A stretch of DNA of 64,000 nucleotides from Gaiellaceae bacterium. GTDB lineage: Bacteria > Actinomycetota > Thermoleophilia > Gaiellales > Gaiellaceae. The translations under genes were made by a program, and so were the position numbers. This document shows positions 51,353 to 60,939 of this stretch, one piece after another. The stretch lies in contig JAUJMY010000001.1 of assembly GCA_030446625.1 (NCBI GenBank), positions 107,496-171,495 on the forward strand, in the 5' to 3' direction. Numbering within the stretch: the stretch's first letter is position 1; each line of letters opens with the position of its first letter. The notes beneath the pieces were generated by a model. That model saw only the letters and a program-made list of their open reading frames with translations. It searched no databases and was not told where the DNA came from.

Positions 51353-51816
51353 CAGACGTTCGCTCCGAACAGGAGCTTCGTCAGCAACGACACGCCCACC
51401 GCGGTTCCGAAGAACACCGTTGTGGCGACCCAGCTCGACTTCGCGCCAAGGGCCGTGCCCGTCAGGCCATTGCCGGACGTGCAGCCCCCCGCCGTCTTCG
51501 CGCCGAAGCCGATCAGCACGCCCGCGACGAGCAACAGGACGACGGTCGTCACGCCGGAGAACTCCCGCGTGAGCCAGCCGTAGCCGTCGCCGACGCGCTC
51601 GCGGCCGGAGACGAGCGTGAACAGCACCGCGCCCCCGAGCAGACCGAGCAGGAACGAGCCGCGCCAGCCGAACCGCCGCCCGCGCTCGACGACGTCAGAG
51701 ATCGCGCCGACCACGCCGAGCCGCCCGTTCACGGTCGCGTACATCGCGATCACGCACAACGCGAACAGCGCGCCCGCGAGGGGCGCCGGCGGGTACGCAA
51801 CGAAGAAGTCCTTCAC
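51352..51816 (-). CDS. YeeE/YedE half-transporter
   Basis: A 154-residue membrane protein with about four TM helices and the second cysteine motif KTAGGCTSGNGLTGTALG. Together with the downstream half it makes a complete YeeE-like sulphur-compound transporter, the split arrangement known as paired YeeE/DUF6691 (PmpA/PmpB-like). GTG 51816 overlaps the GFA-protein stop (GTGA). Confidence 0.85.
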   Translation of the reverse strand: MKDFFVAYPPAPLAGALFALCVIAMYATVNGRLGVVGAISDVVERGRRFGWRGSFLLGLLGGAVLFTLVSGRERVGDGYGWLTREFSGVTTVVLLLVAGVLIGFGAKTAGGCTSGNGLTGTALGAKSSWVATTVFFGTAVGVSLLTKLLFGANV

Positions 51817-52241
51817 CGTTGCTCGTACGTCTGTGGTCGCGCCTCTGGGTAGCGCGGCAGCCCGTCGTCGGGGAGCGGCTCCCACGGCGTGGCGTACGCG
51901 ACGTACTGCCGGTGGGACGGGCGGACGCCGGGGTCGCCGTCGAAGACGCCCATGCGGACGCCTTTGATCACGCCTTGCTCGTCGCGGCTCCAGAGCGACG
52001 AGCCGCACACGGAGCAGAACTCCTTCGCGAACCCGTCCGGGGGCTGGTACGAGCGCACGAGCTCCTCGCCGGCTGTGATGCGCAGCGAACCCGGCGCGAT
52101 CCGCGCCTGCGGCGACGCGGCCGTGCCACTGCGTCGCTGACACCGCGTGCAGTGGCAGTAGGACGCGAAGACGGGCGGCTCGTCCAGCTCGAAGCGGACG
52201 CCGCCGCAGAGGCAGCCTCCCGTGAGCGCCGACTCCGTCAC
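51813..52241 (-). CDS. GFA/CENP-V-family zinc protein
   Basis: A 142-residue protein with the complete GFA zinc ligands: GGCLCGGVRFE, YCHCTRCQRRSGT and FCSVCGSSLW. GFA was named for spontaneous glutathione-formaldehyde adduct formation, but most members have unknown function. GTG 52241 overlaps the MFS-GrpB stop. Its place between a transporter fusion and YeeE halves suggests co-regulation only. Confidence 0.87.
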   Translation of the reverse strand: MTESALTGGCLCGGVRFELDEPPVFASYCHCTRCQRRSGTAASPQARIAPGSLRITAGEELVRSYQPPDGFAKEFCSVCGSSLWSRDEQGVIKGVRMGVFDGDPGVRPSHRQYVAYATPWEPLPDDGLPRYPEARPQTYEQR

Positions 52242-54139
52242 GGCGACAGCGTACGACGCTCGACGAGCTGCGTGAAGAACGCGGCCTTCTCGGCCTCGTA
52301 GACCGCGGCGTCGCCACGCCGGTGCCGGAGCTTGAGCGCGTTGTACTGACGGAGCAGCGCAGGATCCGCCTCGAGGAGCTCCCACGCGCGGACGAAGCGG
52401 CGATCGTGCGCGGAGCCCGTCGCCGTGAGGGCGACGCCGACCGCGACGCCCGCAGACGGCTCGCCGACGAACGTCGCGAATCCGTCCTGCCAGATCTCCT
52501 CGCGATGACGCGCGTACAGCCGCTCGAGCGCGTCGCGCGCTTCCTCGAACCGTTCCGGCTCGACGCGGACGTGGATGTCGACGTCTCCGCGGGTGAGCGC
52601 GTCGCCCAGCGAGGTTCCGCCCGAGTGGCGCACGTCTGCGCCCGGAACGTGCTCGACGATCCGCTGCCGTTCGGCGGCGAAGGCGGCCTCGACGGGCGCA
52701 CGCGACGCGTGCGCGGGCGCGAACTCGAGCGGCGTCGCACTCCGACGCCGGAGTCGCCGACGCCCGCGCGGGGGGCCGATGGCGGCCGCCACCAGCGCGG
52801 CCGCCAGCGCTGCGATGGCGCTCAGGGCGTACGCGACGACGAAGCCCACATCCGCCGGCGCCGACCACCCGACCACCGTCGTAGCGGGGAGGAGCGCCGC
52901 GCCCCTCAGCCCGCCCACGACCGCGCCGATCAGGCGCACGACGGTGTTCATCCCCGTCGCGACGCCCGTCTCCGTCTCGTCGACGTTCTCCGCGATCAGC
53001 GCGACCATCGCCGCGAACGCCGCGCCGACGCCCAGCCCGAGCGCCGCGCTCGCCACGTAGACCTGCCACGGCTCGTCGTGCGCCCACGCGAGCATCACCG
53101 CCGCGCCGCCGACGACGACCATCCCGCCGGCCAGCACCCACTTCGATCCGAAGCGGCGGCCGAGGTACCCGCCGCCCGGGCCCGACGCGAGCTGCGCGAT
53201 CGACGCGGGCAGCAGGAAGATCCCGGCCGCCGTTGCCGTCGCGCCGAAGCCGTAGCCGAGCGACGAGGGCGCACGCACGAGCAGCGGCACCAGCGCGAAG
53301 CAGCTGAACAGCGCGAAGCCGGCAGCGAGCGTCACGACGTTCGTCAGCAGCACGGGACGGTGCGCGAGCATCCGCATGTCGACCATCGGCACCGCCGTGC
53401 GCGTCTCGAACCAGCCCCAGACGACGAAGAGCAGCGCCGACGCGGCGCCGAGCCCGAGCACGGCCGCGCTCGTCCACCCCCAGTGCTCGCCCTCCGTCAG
53501 CGCGACCATCAGCGCGAGGAGCGCGCCCGACAGCAGCAGCGCGCCGGGCACGTCGACGCGCGACGGCGTCCGCACCGGCGACTCCGGCACGAACCGCTGG
53601 ACGAGCAGGATCGACAGCCCGACGGGGATCGACCCGAGCAGGAAGAGCCAGCGCCAGGAGAGGTTGTCGACGACGACGCCGGAGAGCACGATGCCGAACC
53701 CCCCGCCGATCCCGAAGACGGACGAGAGCACGCCGTAGCCGACCTTCGCCTTGTCCGGCGGGAACTCGTCTCGGATGATCGAGAAGCTGAGCGGGAAGAG
53801 CGCCGCGCCCGCGCCCGAGAGCGCGCGGAACGCGATCAGCGACCAGATGTCCCACGCGAGGGCGGCGCCCGCGGAGCCGACGAAGAACACCGTGAGGGCG
53901 ACGACGAGGAGCCGCTTCTTCCCGAACTGGTCGCCGAGGCGGCCGAAGAGCGGGGTCGTCACGGCCGCAGCCATCATGAACCCGGTCAGCACCCACGTCG
54001 CCCACGCGATGGTGGCGCCGAGCTCCTCCTGGAACGTCGGCAATGCCGGGAAGACCATCGTCTGCTGGAGCGCGAACGCGCTGCCCGCGAGCGTGAGGAT
54101 GCCGAGCGTGACGTTGTAGTGCTGGCGCGGCTCTTCCAC
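52238..54139 (-). CDS. MFS drug/H+ antiporter fused to a GrpB-type domain
   Basis: A 633-residue protein. Residues about 1-470 are a DHA2-type MFS exporter with about 13-14 TM helices, including WVLTGFMMAAAVTTPLFGRLGDQFGKKR (motif A, in part) and FRALSGAGAALFPLS. Residues about 490-633 resemble GrpB/UPF0157 nucleotidyltransferase-like domains: HSGGTSLGDALTRGDVDIHVRV and LRQYNALKLRHRRGD. A basic linker (RGRRRLRRRS) joins them. The fusion is continuous with uniformly high GC3 and no visible stop between. GTG start. Confidence 0.82.
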   Translation of the reverse strand: MEEPRQHYNVTLGILTLAGSAFALQQTMVFPALPTFQEELGATIAWATWVLTGFMMAAAVTTPLFGRLGDQFGKKRLLVVALTVFFVGSAGAALAWDIWSLIAFRALSGAGAALFPLSFSIIRDEFPPDKAKVGYGVLSSVFGIGGGFGIVLSGVVVDNLSWRWLFLLGSIPVGLSILLVQRFVPESPVRTPSRVDVPGALLLSGALLALMVALTEGEHWGWTSAAVLGLGAASALLFVVWGWFETRTAVPMVDMRMLAHRPVLLTNVVTLAAGFALFSCFALVPLLVRAPSSLGYGFGATATAAGIFLLPASIAQLASGPGGGYLGRRFGSKWVLAGGMVVVGGAAVMLAWAHDEPWQVYVASAALGLGVGAAFAAMVALIAENVDETETGVATGMNTVVRLIGAVVGGLRGAALLPATTVVGWSAPADVGFVVAYALSAIAALAAALVAAAIGPPRGRRRLRRRSATPLEFAPAHASRAPVEAAFAAERQRIVEHVPGADVRHSGGTSLGDALTRGDVDIHVRVEPERFEEARDALERLYARHREEIWQDGFATFVGEPSAGVAVGVALTATGSAHDRRFVRAWELLEADPALLRQYNALKLRHRRGDAAVYEAEKAAFFTQLVERRTLSP

Positions 54140-54176
54140 CCTCGGAAGCTAGCGGCGCGCGGGTACGGGCGTCGAA

Positions 54177-54626
54177 TTAGCGGCCGATCGAGACGACGCG
54201 CGCGCGCCAGTTGCGCTTCGGCGCCTCGACCTCGACCTCGTCGCCCACCTTCGCGCCGAGGAGCGCCTTGCCGAGCGGCGACTCGGGCGAGACGCCGCCG
54301 ACGCTGGAGATCTCGACGTCCATGCGCTCGCCGTCCTCGTCCTCGATCGCGATCTTCGAGCCGATCACGACCGACTCGGACGCGGCCGCGGCGACCTCGT
54401 CGATCAGCTGCGCGTTCTCGATCCGCGAGCGCAGGATCGTGATCCGCCGCTCGAGCAGCCCCTGCTCGTTCTTCGCGGCGTGGTACTCGAAGTTCTCCGA
54501 GAGGTCGCCGAAGCCGCGCGCCGTCGCGATCGCCTCGACGATCTTCTTCCGCTCCGGTCCCTCGAGTCGCCCGAGCTCCTCCTCGAGCTTCGCCTTCTGC
54601 GCCGCCGTCAGATGCTCGCCTTCCAC
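54177..54626 (-). CDS. greA: transcription elongation factor GreA/GreB family
   Basis: A 149-residue factor with an N-terminal coiled coil (LTAAQKAKLEEELGRLEGPE), the tip acids in GFGDLSENFEYHAAK, and a C-terminal FKBP-like domain ending SPLGKALLGAKVGDEVEVEAP. It rescues backtracked RNA polymerase by stimulating transcript cleavage. GTG start at 54626; 37 bases precede the MFS-GrpB start. Confidence 0.92.
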   Translation of the reverse strand: MEGEHLTAAQKAKLEEELGRLEGPERKKIVEAIATARGFGDLSENFEYHAAKNEQGLLERRITILRSRIENAQLIDEVAAAASESVVIGSKIAIEDEDGERMDVEISSVGGVSPESPLGKALLGAKVGDEVEVEAPKRNWRARVVSIGR

Positions 54627-54676
54627 GCGCGGGACGCTAGACGATTGACGGCCGGCGGCGCGGGTACGCGCGCCTC

Positions 54677-55414
54677 GTGCTCCAGCGGAACGTCGCGCCG
54701 GGCGTGCACCGCGTCGAGGACGCGTACACCAACTGGTACCTCGTCGAGGGCGACGCCGGCCTGACCGTCGTCGACGCCGGCGTCCCCACGTCGTGGAAGT
54801 CGCTGCACGCGGCCGTGCGCGCCCTCGGCAGGTCGCCTGGCGACATCGCGGCGATCGTGCTCACGCACGCGCACTTCGACCACGTCGGGTTCGCGGAACG
54901 CCTGCGCACCGAGCTCGGCGTGCCGGTGTGGGTGCACGAGGCGGAGGTGCCGCTCACGCGCCACCCGAGCCGCTACGCGCACGCACGCAGCCGCATCCCG
55001 TACCTGCTGATCCCGCGCGCGATGCCGATCGTCGCGTCGCTCGTCGCGAACCGCGCGTTCTTCCCGCGGCCCGTCGAGGAGGTGCGGACGTACGCCAGCG
55101 GCGTGCTCGACGTCCCAGCCTCGCCGCACGTCGTCTTCACGCCGGGCCACACGTTCGGCCACTGCGCGCTCCACCTGCCCGACCGCGACGTCGTGCTCGC
55201 GGGCGACGCGCTCGTGACGCTGGATCCGTACACCGGCCGGCGCGGCCCACGGATCGTCGCCCGGGCGGCGACCGCCGATCCCCGGCAGGCGCTCGACTCG
55301 CTGGACGCGCTCGCCGCGACCGGCGCGCGCGTCGTGCTGACGGGACACGGCGAGCCGTGGCTGGAAGGCGCCGCCGCAGCGGTCGAGCGCGCCCGCGCCG
55401 TCGGCGTGGCCTAG
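54677..55414 (+). CDS. metallo-beta-lactamase-fold hydrolase
   Basis: A 245-residue MBL protein with the di-metal motif LTHAHFDHVGF, further ligands in FTPGHTFGHCALH and VLAGDALVTLDP, and terminal His in LTGHGEPW. Possible roles range from glyoxalase II-like to lactonase; none is determinable. GTG start. Its stop shares CTAG (55411-55414) with the convergent YceH gene. Confidence 0.87.
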   Translation: MLQRNVAPGVHRVEDAYTNWYLVEGDAGLTVVDAGVPTSWKSLHAAVRALGRSPGDIAAIVLTHAHFDHVGFAERLRTELGVPVWVHEAEVPLTRHPSRYAHARSRIPYLLIPRAMPIVASLVANRAFFPRPVEEVRTYASGVLDVPASPHVVFTPGHTFGHCALHLPDRDVVLAGDALVTLDPYTGRRGPRIVARAATADPRQALDSLDALAATGARVVLTGHGEPWLEGAAAAVERARAVGVA

Positions 55415-56046
55415 GCCTGCTCGCGCGCTCGCAGCGACTCGACGGCCGCGACGAGCGACTCGACCGTCTCCTCGAGACGACGGACGCGCTCCTCCATCGC
55501 CGGGTCGAGCGCCGCACGCCACCCATCGGCTGCCGCGTCGGCCGCTCCGTGAGCCGGAGCCTCGCCCCCGTCGCCGAGCAGCTGCCGGTAACGGTCCTGG
55601 CTCTGTCCCGGCCGGCGCGGCAGCCGCTCCACGAGCTCGCGCTCGACGAGCCCCTGGATCGTCCGCTCGACGTCGGCCGACGACGCAGGGTAGAGCCGCT
55701 CGCTGCGCGCCTTCAGCTCGCCGGGCGTCTGCGGCCCGCGCAGCATCAGCACGGCGAGGATGGCGAGCTGCGACGGCACGAGCCCGAGCGCCTCGTCCAG
55801 CAGGTGCCGGTACTTGATCGCGCGGCTCCCGGCGCCGCTCGCGAGGCGTGCCCAGCCCTTCCGCGACAGACGCTCCAGAGCGGCGCGGATCGTCGGCTCG
55901 TCGTACTCGACGACGGGGTCGCGATTCGTCGCCTGGTTGCACGCGAGCCGGATCCCGTTCAGCGAGAGGGGGTACTGCTCCGGCGTCGTCCGCTGTTTCT
56001 CGATCAGCGACCCGAGCACGCGGATCTCGACGGCGTCGGCGTCCAC
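55411..56046 (-). CDS. YceH/DUF480-family protein
   Basis: A 211-residue protein with two winged-helix-like repeats. The N-terminal EIRVLGSLIEKQRTTPEQYPLSLNG and LACNQATNRDPVVEYDE are diagnostic for YceH. A C-terminal coiled coil (MEERVRRLEETVESLVAAVESL) ends the protein. Function in bacteria is unknown. GTG start. Confidence 0.9.
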   Translation of the reverse strand: MDADAVEIRVLGSLIEKQRTTPEQYPLSLNGIRLACNQATNRDPVVEYDEPTIRAALERLSRKGWARLASGAGSRAIKYRHLLDEALGLVPSQLAILAVLMLRGPQTPGELKARSERLYPASSADVERTIQGLVERELVERLPRRPGQSQDRYRQLLGDGGEAPAHGAADAAADGWRAALDPAMEERVRRLEETVESLVAAVESLRAREQA

Positions 56047-56095
56047 GCGCGGAGCGTAACCACGCGGCCGCGCCGCGGAAGCGAGCGCTCGGCTT

Positions 56096-56518
56096 TTACG
56101 TCGCGGTCTTCGTCGCGCCCCACTCCTCCGGCGCGACCTCGCGGATGCGCGTCGCGAAGAACCACTCGTGGCCCTCGGGGTCCTTGGCCGTGTACCGGCG
56201 GTCGCCGTACTCCTGGTCGGCGGGCTCCGCGACGATCTCCGCGCCGGCCGCGCGCGCCTGCTCGTGGTGGGCGTCGACGTCGTCGACGTAGACGTGGATG
56301 CCGGCCGTCACGGCGCCCAGATCTGCCGGGTTGCGGTACTCGCGGCCGGGCTCGCCGAGGAAGACGTTGCCGTCCCCCAGCTCGAGCTCCGCGTGCCACA
56401 CGCGTCCCTCGGGCGACTGCGAGCGCAGCACCTCGCGGAACCCGAACGCGCTCGTCAAGAAGTCGCACGCGGCGGCGCCGTCGCGGTAGAGGAGATAGGG
56501 CGTGATCGTCTTCGACAT
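56096..56518 (-). CDS. PhnB-like VOC-superfamily protein
   Basis: A 140-residue protein of the PhnB/glyoxalase type: TPYLLYRDGAAACDFLTSAFG, VWHAELELGDGNVFLGE, IHVYVDDVDAHHEQARAAGA, DRRYTAKDPEGHEWFFATR. ATG 56518 is set by the ideal ribosome site AAAGGAGGAGTC just upstream. A longer frame to 56611 runs into the opposite promoter and is rejected. Divergent from the aminopeptidase gene over only 35 bases. Confidence 0.87.
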   Translation of the reverse strand: MSKTITPYLLYRDGAAACDFLTSAFGFREVLRSQSPEGRVWHAELELGDGNVFLGEPGREYRNPADLGAVTAGIHVYVDDVDAHHEQARAAGAEIVAEPADQEYGDRRYTAKDPEGHEWFFATRIREVAPEEWGATKTAT

Positions 56519-56553
56519 TGACTCCTCCTTTCGGGGTCGTACGCTAACCGGCC

Positions 56554-57504
56554 GTGGCAGCCCACTCCAGTACGCCGCCGCGTTGGTGCTCGAACCTGAT
56601 CGCCGCCGCACGCGTCCGCTCCGGCGAAGTCGTCATCGTTCGCGTGGACGAGGCGCTGACACTGGAGGGGAAGGAACTCGTCCGCGCCGTCGAGGGCTCC
56701 GGCGCCTCGGCGTCGCTCAGCGTCGCGCCGCCCGTGCCGGAGGAGCACGCACCTCCCGAGTTGTTGGATGCGGTCCGCGCGGCCGACGTCATGATCACGA
56801 TGTGGCGGCGCCCGCGGCGCCAGACCGCGGCCGGGCGAGAGGTGCTTGCGAATCTCCTCGGCCACGGCGGTCGCGTGATCGCGATGCCGTTGATGACGCG
56901 CGAGCTCCTCCACGGCGTCCTCAGCGAGCCGCCCGCCGACGTTGCGGAGACCGCACACGCGCTCGTGCGCGAGCTGGAAGGCGCCGCCGTGCTTCGGGTA
57001 CGCGGTCGCGCCGGCACGGACGTCGAGTTCGACGTCGGCGGTCGCGTGTGGGCGACCGACGGCGTGCCGCTGGAGCCCGGCACGCTGGCGAACTACCCGA
57101 GCGGCGAGGTCTTCGTCCTCCCGCACAACGGGAACGGCGATCTGCTCGTCGATCTGACGATTCCGTACGCGGCCGAGACGCTGCTCGACGAGCCAGTTTC
57201 GATCCGCCTCGATGACGGCCGCATCGCCGCGATCGACGGTGGCGCGGCGGCCGAGGCGCTACGGAGGCTGGTCGCCGAGGCGGGCGAGGGCGGGGATCGG
57301 GTCGTGGAGCTTGGCATCGGGATAAACCCGGCGCTGAGGCCGATCGGCCACGCGCTCGTGGACGAAAAGGTCGCAGGCACGGCACACGTCGGCTTCGGCA
57401 ACAGCGCGCACATGGGCGGCGACAACGTGGCGTCGATCCACTTCGACTGCGTGTTCTCCGGGGCGGAGGTGTGGGCCGACGGCCGCCGCGTCGAGCTGCC
57501 GTAG
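56554..57504 (+). CDS. M29-like aminopeptidase (aminopeptidase T family)
   Basis: A 316-residue protein from GTG 56554. Metal-site and family segments: YPSGEVFVLPHNGNGDLLVD, ELGIGINPALRPIGHALVDEKVAG, GTAHVGFGNSAHMGGDNVASIHFD. M29 enzymes are metal-dependent aminopeptidases; this is the short branch lacking part of the N-terminal domain (full M29 is about 410). A -10-like TACGCT lies at 56538-56543. Ends 2 bases before the convergent ettA stop. Confidence 0.8.
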   Translation: MAAHSSTPPRWCSNLIAAARVRSGEVVIVRVDEALTLEGKELVRAVEGSGASASLSVAPPVPEEHAPPELLDAVRAADVMITMWRRPRRQTAAGREVLANLLGHGGRVIAMPLMTRELLHGVLSEPPADVAETAHALVRELEGAAVLRVRGRAGTDVEFDVGGRVWATDGVPLEPGTLANYPSGEVFVLPHNGNGDLLVDLTIPYAAETLLDEPVSIRLDDGRIAAIDGGAAAEALRRLVAEAGEGGDRVVELGIGINPALRPIGHALVDEKVAGTAHVGFGNSAHMGGDNVASIHFDCVFSGAEVWADGRRVELP

Positions 57505-57506
57505 AC

Positions 57507-59177
57507 CTACGCGCGCACGAGCGGCTTGTACTTGATCCGGTGCGGCTCGAGCGCCTCGGCGCCGCGCGTCTCCTTGACCCACTCGGCGTACTCGCCGTAG
57601 CCGCCCTCGAACCACGTGACCTGGCTCTCGCCCTCGAACGCGAGGATGTGCGTCGCGATCCGGTCGAGGAACCACCGGTCGTGCGAGATCACGACGGCGC
57701 AGCCGGCGAAGTCGAGCAGCGCCTCCTCGAGCGCGCGCAGCGTGTCGACGTCGAGGTCGTTCGTCGGCTCGTCGAGGAGCAGCACGTTGCCGCCGCTGCG
57801 CAGCAGCTTCGCGAGGTGGACGCGGTTGCGCTCGCCGCCGCTCAGGTCGCTGACGCGCTTCTGCTGATCCGGGCCGCGGAAGTTGAACCACGACACGTAC
57901 TGGCGCGAGTTCACCTCGCGCTTCCCGAGCTCGATCGTGTCGTGTCCGCCCGAGATCTCCTTCCAGACGGTGCTCGCCGGGTCGAGATCGCCACGCGCCT
58001 GGTCCACGTACGCGAGCACGACCGTGTCGCCGACGCGGAGGGCGCCCGCGTCGGGCTGCTCCTCGCCGACGATCATCCGGAAGAGCGTCGTCTTGCCGGC
58101 GCCGTTCGGGCCGATCACGCCGACGATCCCGCCGGGCGGGAGCGAGAAGGTCAGGCCCTCGAAGAGCAGCCGCTCGCCGAAGCCCTTCGCGACCCCGTCC
58201 GCTTCCACCACCACGTCGCCGAGCCGCGGCCCCGCCGGGATGTGGATCTCGACCCGGTCGAGCCGCTTCGTCTGCTCCTCCGCCAGCAGCTTCTCGTAGG
58301 CGCCGAGCCGCGCCTTCGACTTCGCGTGCCGCGCCTTCGGGCTCAGCCGCACCCACTCGAGCTCGCGCGCGAGCGTCCGCCGCCGTGCCGACTCCTGCTT
58401 CTCCTCGGCTGCGAGCCGCGCCTGCTTCTGCTCGAGCCACGACGAGTAGTTGCCCTGGAAGGGGATCCCGCGGCCGCGGTCGAGCTCGAGGATCCACCCC
58501 GCCACGTTGTCGAGGAAGTACCGGTCGTGCGTGACGGCGACGACGGTCCCGTTGTACTCGGCGAGGAAGCGCTCGAGCCACGCCACCGACTCGGCGTCGA
58601 GGTGGTTCGTCGGCTCGTCCAGCAGGAGCAGGTCGGGCGCCGACAACAGCAGCCGGCAGAGCGCGACGCGGCGCCGCTCGCCGCCGGAGAGCGCGGTGAC
58701 GTCGCGGTCGCCGTCGGGCAGGCGGAGCGCGTCCATCGCGCGGTCGAGCGTCGCGTCGAGGCTCCACGCGTCGGCTCGGTCGATCTGGTCCTGGATCCGC
58801 GCCTGCTCGGCCAGCAGCGCGTCGAAGTCCGCGTCCGGCTCGGCGAACGCGGCCGAGACCGCGTTGAACCGGTCGAGGAGATCGCGCGTCGCGCGCACGC
58901 CGTCCTCGACGTTGCCGCGCACGTCCTTCCCGGGATCGAGGTCGGGCTCCTGCGAAAGCAGCCCGACGCGCGCGCCCGGGGCGAGCTCCGCGATCCCGCT
59001 CGAAGGCTCCTCGAGCCCCGCCATGATGCGCAGCAGCGTCGACTTCCCGGCCCCGTTCGGGCCGAGGACGCCGATCTTCGCGCCCGGCAGGAACGAGAGC
59101 GAGATGTTCCCGAGCACCTGCCGCTCGGGCCCGTAGAACTTGTCGACCCGGTACATCGTGAACACGTAGTCGCTCAT
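57507..59177 (-). CDS. ettA: energy-dependent translational throttle protein EttA (ABC-F)
   Basis: A 556-residue soluble ABC-F protein with two ATPase cassettes. Cassette 1: [50 protein letters not shown]. Cassette 2: [49 protein letters not shown]. The linker/arm between them matches EttA, which gates the ribosome at the first elongation steps by energy charge. ATG 59177. Confidence 0.94.
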   Translation of the reverse strand: MSDYVFTMYRVDKFYGPERQVLGNISLSFLPGAKIGVLGPNGAGKSTLLRIMAGLEEPSSGIAELAPGARVGLLSQEPDLDPGKDVRGNVEDGVRATRDLLDRFNAVSAAFAEPDADFDALLAEQARIQDQIDRADAWSLDATLDRAMDALRLPDGDRDVTALSGGERRRVALCRLLLSAPDLLLLDEPTNHLDAESVAWLERFLAEYNGTVVAVTHDRYFLDNVAGWILELDRGRGIPFQGNYSSWLEQKQARLAAEEKQESARRRTLARELEWVRLSPKARHAKSKARLGAYEKLLAEEQTKRLDRVEIHIPAGPRLGDVVVEADGVAKGFGERLLFEGLTFSLPPGGIVGVIGPNGAGKTTLFRMIVGEEQPDAGALRVGDTVVLAYVDQARGDLDPASTVWKEISGGHDTIELGKREVNSRQYVSWFNFRGPDQQKRVSDLSGGERNRVHLAKLLRSGGNVLLLDEPTNDLDVDTLRALEEALLDFAGCAVVISHDRWFLDRIATHILAFEGESQVTWFEGGYGEYAEWVKETRGAEALEPHRIKYKPLVRA

Positions 59178-59238
59178 CGCGCGCCGACGATAGCTGCGGA
59201 CTCGCGCCGCGCGCGCGGGCGCGCGTGGAGCCCCGCTG

Positions 59239-59244
59239 TACGAT
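59239..59244 (+). promoter_or_regulatory. probable -10 element of sufS
   Basis: TACGAT fits TANNNT and ends 7 bases before the GTG at 59251, so transcription would start at or very near the start codon (leaderless mRNA, common in actinobacteria). No clear -35. Confidence 0.4.
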
Positions 59245-59250
59245 GGATTT

Positions 59251-60495
59251 GTGGCCGTAGAGACACTTCCGGCGCTCGACGCGCGCAAGCTGCGCGCCGA
59301 TTTCCCGATCTTCGAGCAGCAGTTCCACGGCAAGCCGCTCGCCTTCCTCGACTCCGCGGCGAGCTCGCAGAAGCCGCGCCAGATGCTCGACGCCATGCGC
59401 GACTTCTACGAGACCTCGTATGCGAACGTCCACCGCGGCGTCTACCAGCTCGCGGAGCGCGCCACGGAGGGACTCGAGGCCGCGCGGGAGAAGGTGCGCG
59501 CGCTCGTCAATGCGCCCTCGACGCGCGAGGTGATCTTCGTCCGCAACGCAACCGAGGCGCTCAACCTCGTCGCGTACGCATGGGGACTGAACCGACTCGG
59601 GCCGGGCGACCTCGTCGTCGTCACGGAGCTCGAGCACCACTCGAACTTCGTGCCGTGGCAGTACGTCGCGAAGCGGACGGGCGCCGGCTTCAGGATGATC
59701 CCGCTCGACGAGCAGGGCGAGCTCCGGCTCGACGCGCTCGAGGAGGTCGCGCGCGAGGGGAACGTGAAGGTCGTCGCGACGGGCGTCGTCTCCAACTCGC
59801 TCGGCACCGTCAACCCGGTCGAGCGCTTGACGGCCTGGGCGCACGAGCAGGGCGCGATCATGGTCGCCGACGCCGCGCAGGCCGCGCCGCACCGCACCGT
59901 CGACGTGCAGGCGCTCGGCTGCGACTTCGTCGCGATCTCGGCGCACAAGATGTGCGGCCCGAGCGGCGTCGGCGCGCTCTGGGGCCGCGCGGAGCTGCTC
60001 CAGGAGATGGAGCCGTTCCTCCTCGGGGGGCACATGATCCGCGCCGTCAAGGCGGACGTCACGACGTGGGGCGAGCTGCCGCACAAGTTCGAGGCCGGCA
60101 CGGCGCCGATGGCCGAGGCGGTCGGGTTCGGCGCCGCGATCGACTACCTCACCGTCGTCGGCTTCGACGCGATCGAGCAGCACGAGCACGACCTCGTCGC
60201 GTACGCGCTCGACCGGCTCGCGGAGCTGCCGTGGGTGACGACGTACGGCCCCCCGCCGGAGCGGCGCGCGGGCATCGTGTCGTTCAACGTCGACGGCGTC
60301 CATCCGCACGACGTGGCGCAGATCGTCGACCTCGACGCCGTCGCGATCCGCGCGGGGCACCACTGCTGCCAGCCGCTGATGACGAAGCTCGGCGTCGCGG
60401 CCACGAACCGCGCCAGCTTCTACCTCTACACCGTGCCGGAGGAGATCGACCGCCTCGTCGCGGGCCTGCACAGGGCGAAGCAGATCCTCGGCTGA
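59251..60495 (+). CDS. sufS: cysteine desulfurase SufS
   Basis: A 414-residue class V aminotransferase-fold PLP enzyme that removes sulphur from cysteine for Fe-S assembly. The PLP Lys is in [13 protein letters not shown] and the active persulphide Cys in [23 protein letters not shown] and [14 protein letters not shown] are conserved SufS segments. GTG start. First gene of sufS-sufU-Rieske-methyltransferase; the junction with sufU is TGATG. Confidence 0.94.
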   Translation: MAVETLPALDARKLRADFPIFEQQFHGKPLAFLDSAASSQKPRQMLDAMRDFYETSYANVHRGVYQLAERATEGLEAAREKVRALVNAPSTREVIFVRNATEALNLVAYAWGLNRLGPGDLVVVTELEHHSNFVPWQYVAKRTGAGFRMIPLDEQGELRLDALEEVAREGNVKVVATGVVSNSLGTVNPVERLTAWAHEQGAIMVADAAQAAPHRTVDVQALGCDFVAISAHKMCGPSGVGALWGRAELLQEMEPFLLGGHMIRAVKADVTTWGELPHKFEAGTAPMAEAVGFGAAIDYLTVVGFDAIEQHEHDLVAYALDRLAELPWVTTYGPPPERRAGIVSFNVDGVHPHDVAQIVDLDAVAIRAGHHCCQPLMTKLGVAATNRASFYLYTVPEEIDRLVAGLHRAKQILG

Positions 60496-60932
60496 TGAGC
60501 GAGTTCGACCAGCTGTACCGCGAAGTGATCTTGGATCACTACAAGAACCCGCGCGGGCACGGCGTCCTCGAGTCGCCGGACGCCGAGGCGGAGGGACAGA
60601 ACCCGCTCTGCGGCGACGAGGTCTCGATCTACGTCTCCTTCGCCGAGGACGGCGACACGATCGAGGACGTGAGGTTCTCCGGGCGAGGCTGCGCGATCAG
60701 CCAGGCGGCGACCTCGATGCTGACCGAGATGGTGAAGGGCCGGAGCGCGACGCACGTCGCGACGCTGCCGAAGGACGAGCTGCTGGAGGAGATCGGGATC
60801 CCGCTCACGCCGGTCCGGCTCAAGTGTGCGCTCCTCGGGCTCGGGACGCTCAAGGTCGCGCTGCACAAGGCCAAGGGGACACCCCTCCCGGAGGAGTGGG
60901 CGGGGATGGCGAACGACCTCGACCTCCGCTAG
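60495..60932 (+). CDS. sufU: sulphur acceptor/zinc protein SufU
   Basis: A 145-residue IscU-like protein with the three active cysteines in NPLCGDEVSIYV, GRGCAISQAATSML and LKCALLGLGTL. In Gram-positives it takes persulphide sulphur from SufS using bound zinc. Translationally coupled to sufS. A short segment (TEMVKGRSATHVATLP) is the typical SufU insertion region. Confidence 0.93.
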   Translation: MSEFDQLYREVILDHYKNPRGHGVLESPDAEAEGQNPLCGDEVSIYVSFAEDGDTIEDVRFSGRGCAISQAATSMLTEMVKGRSATHVATLPKDELLEEIGIPLTPVRLKCALLGLGTLKVALHKAKGTPLPEEWAGMANDLDLR

Positions 60933-60939
60933 TCGTCAC

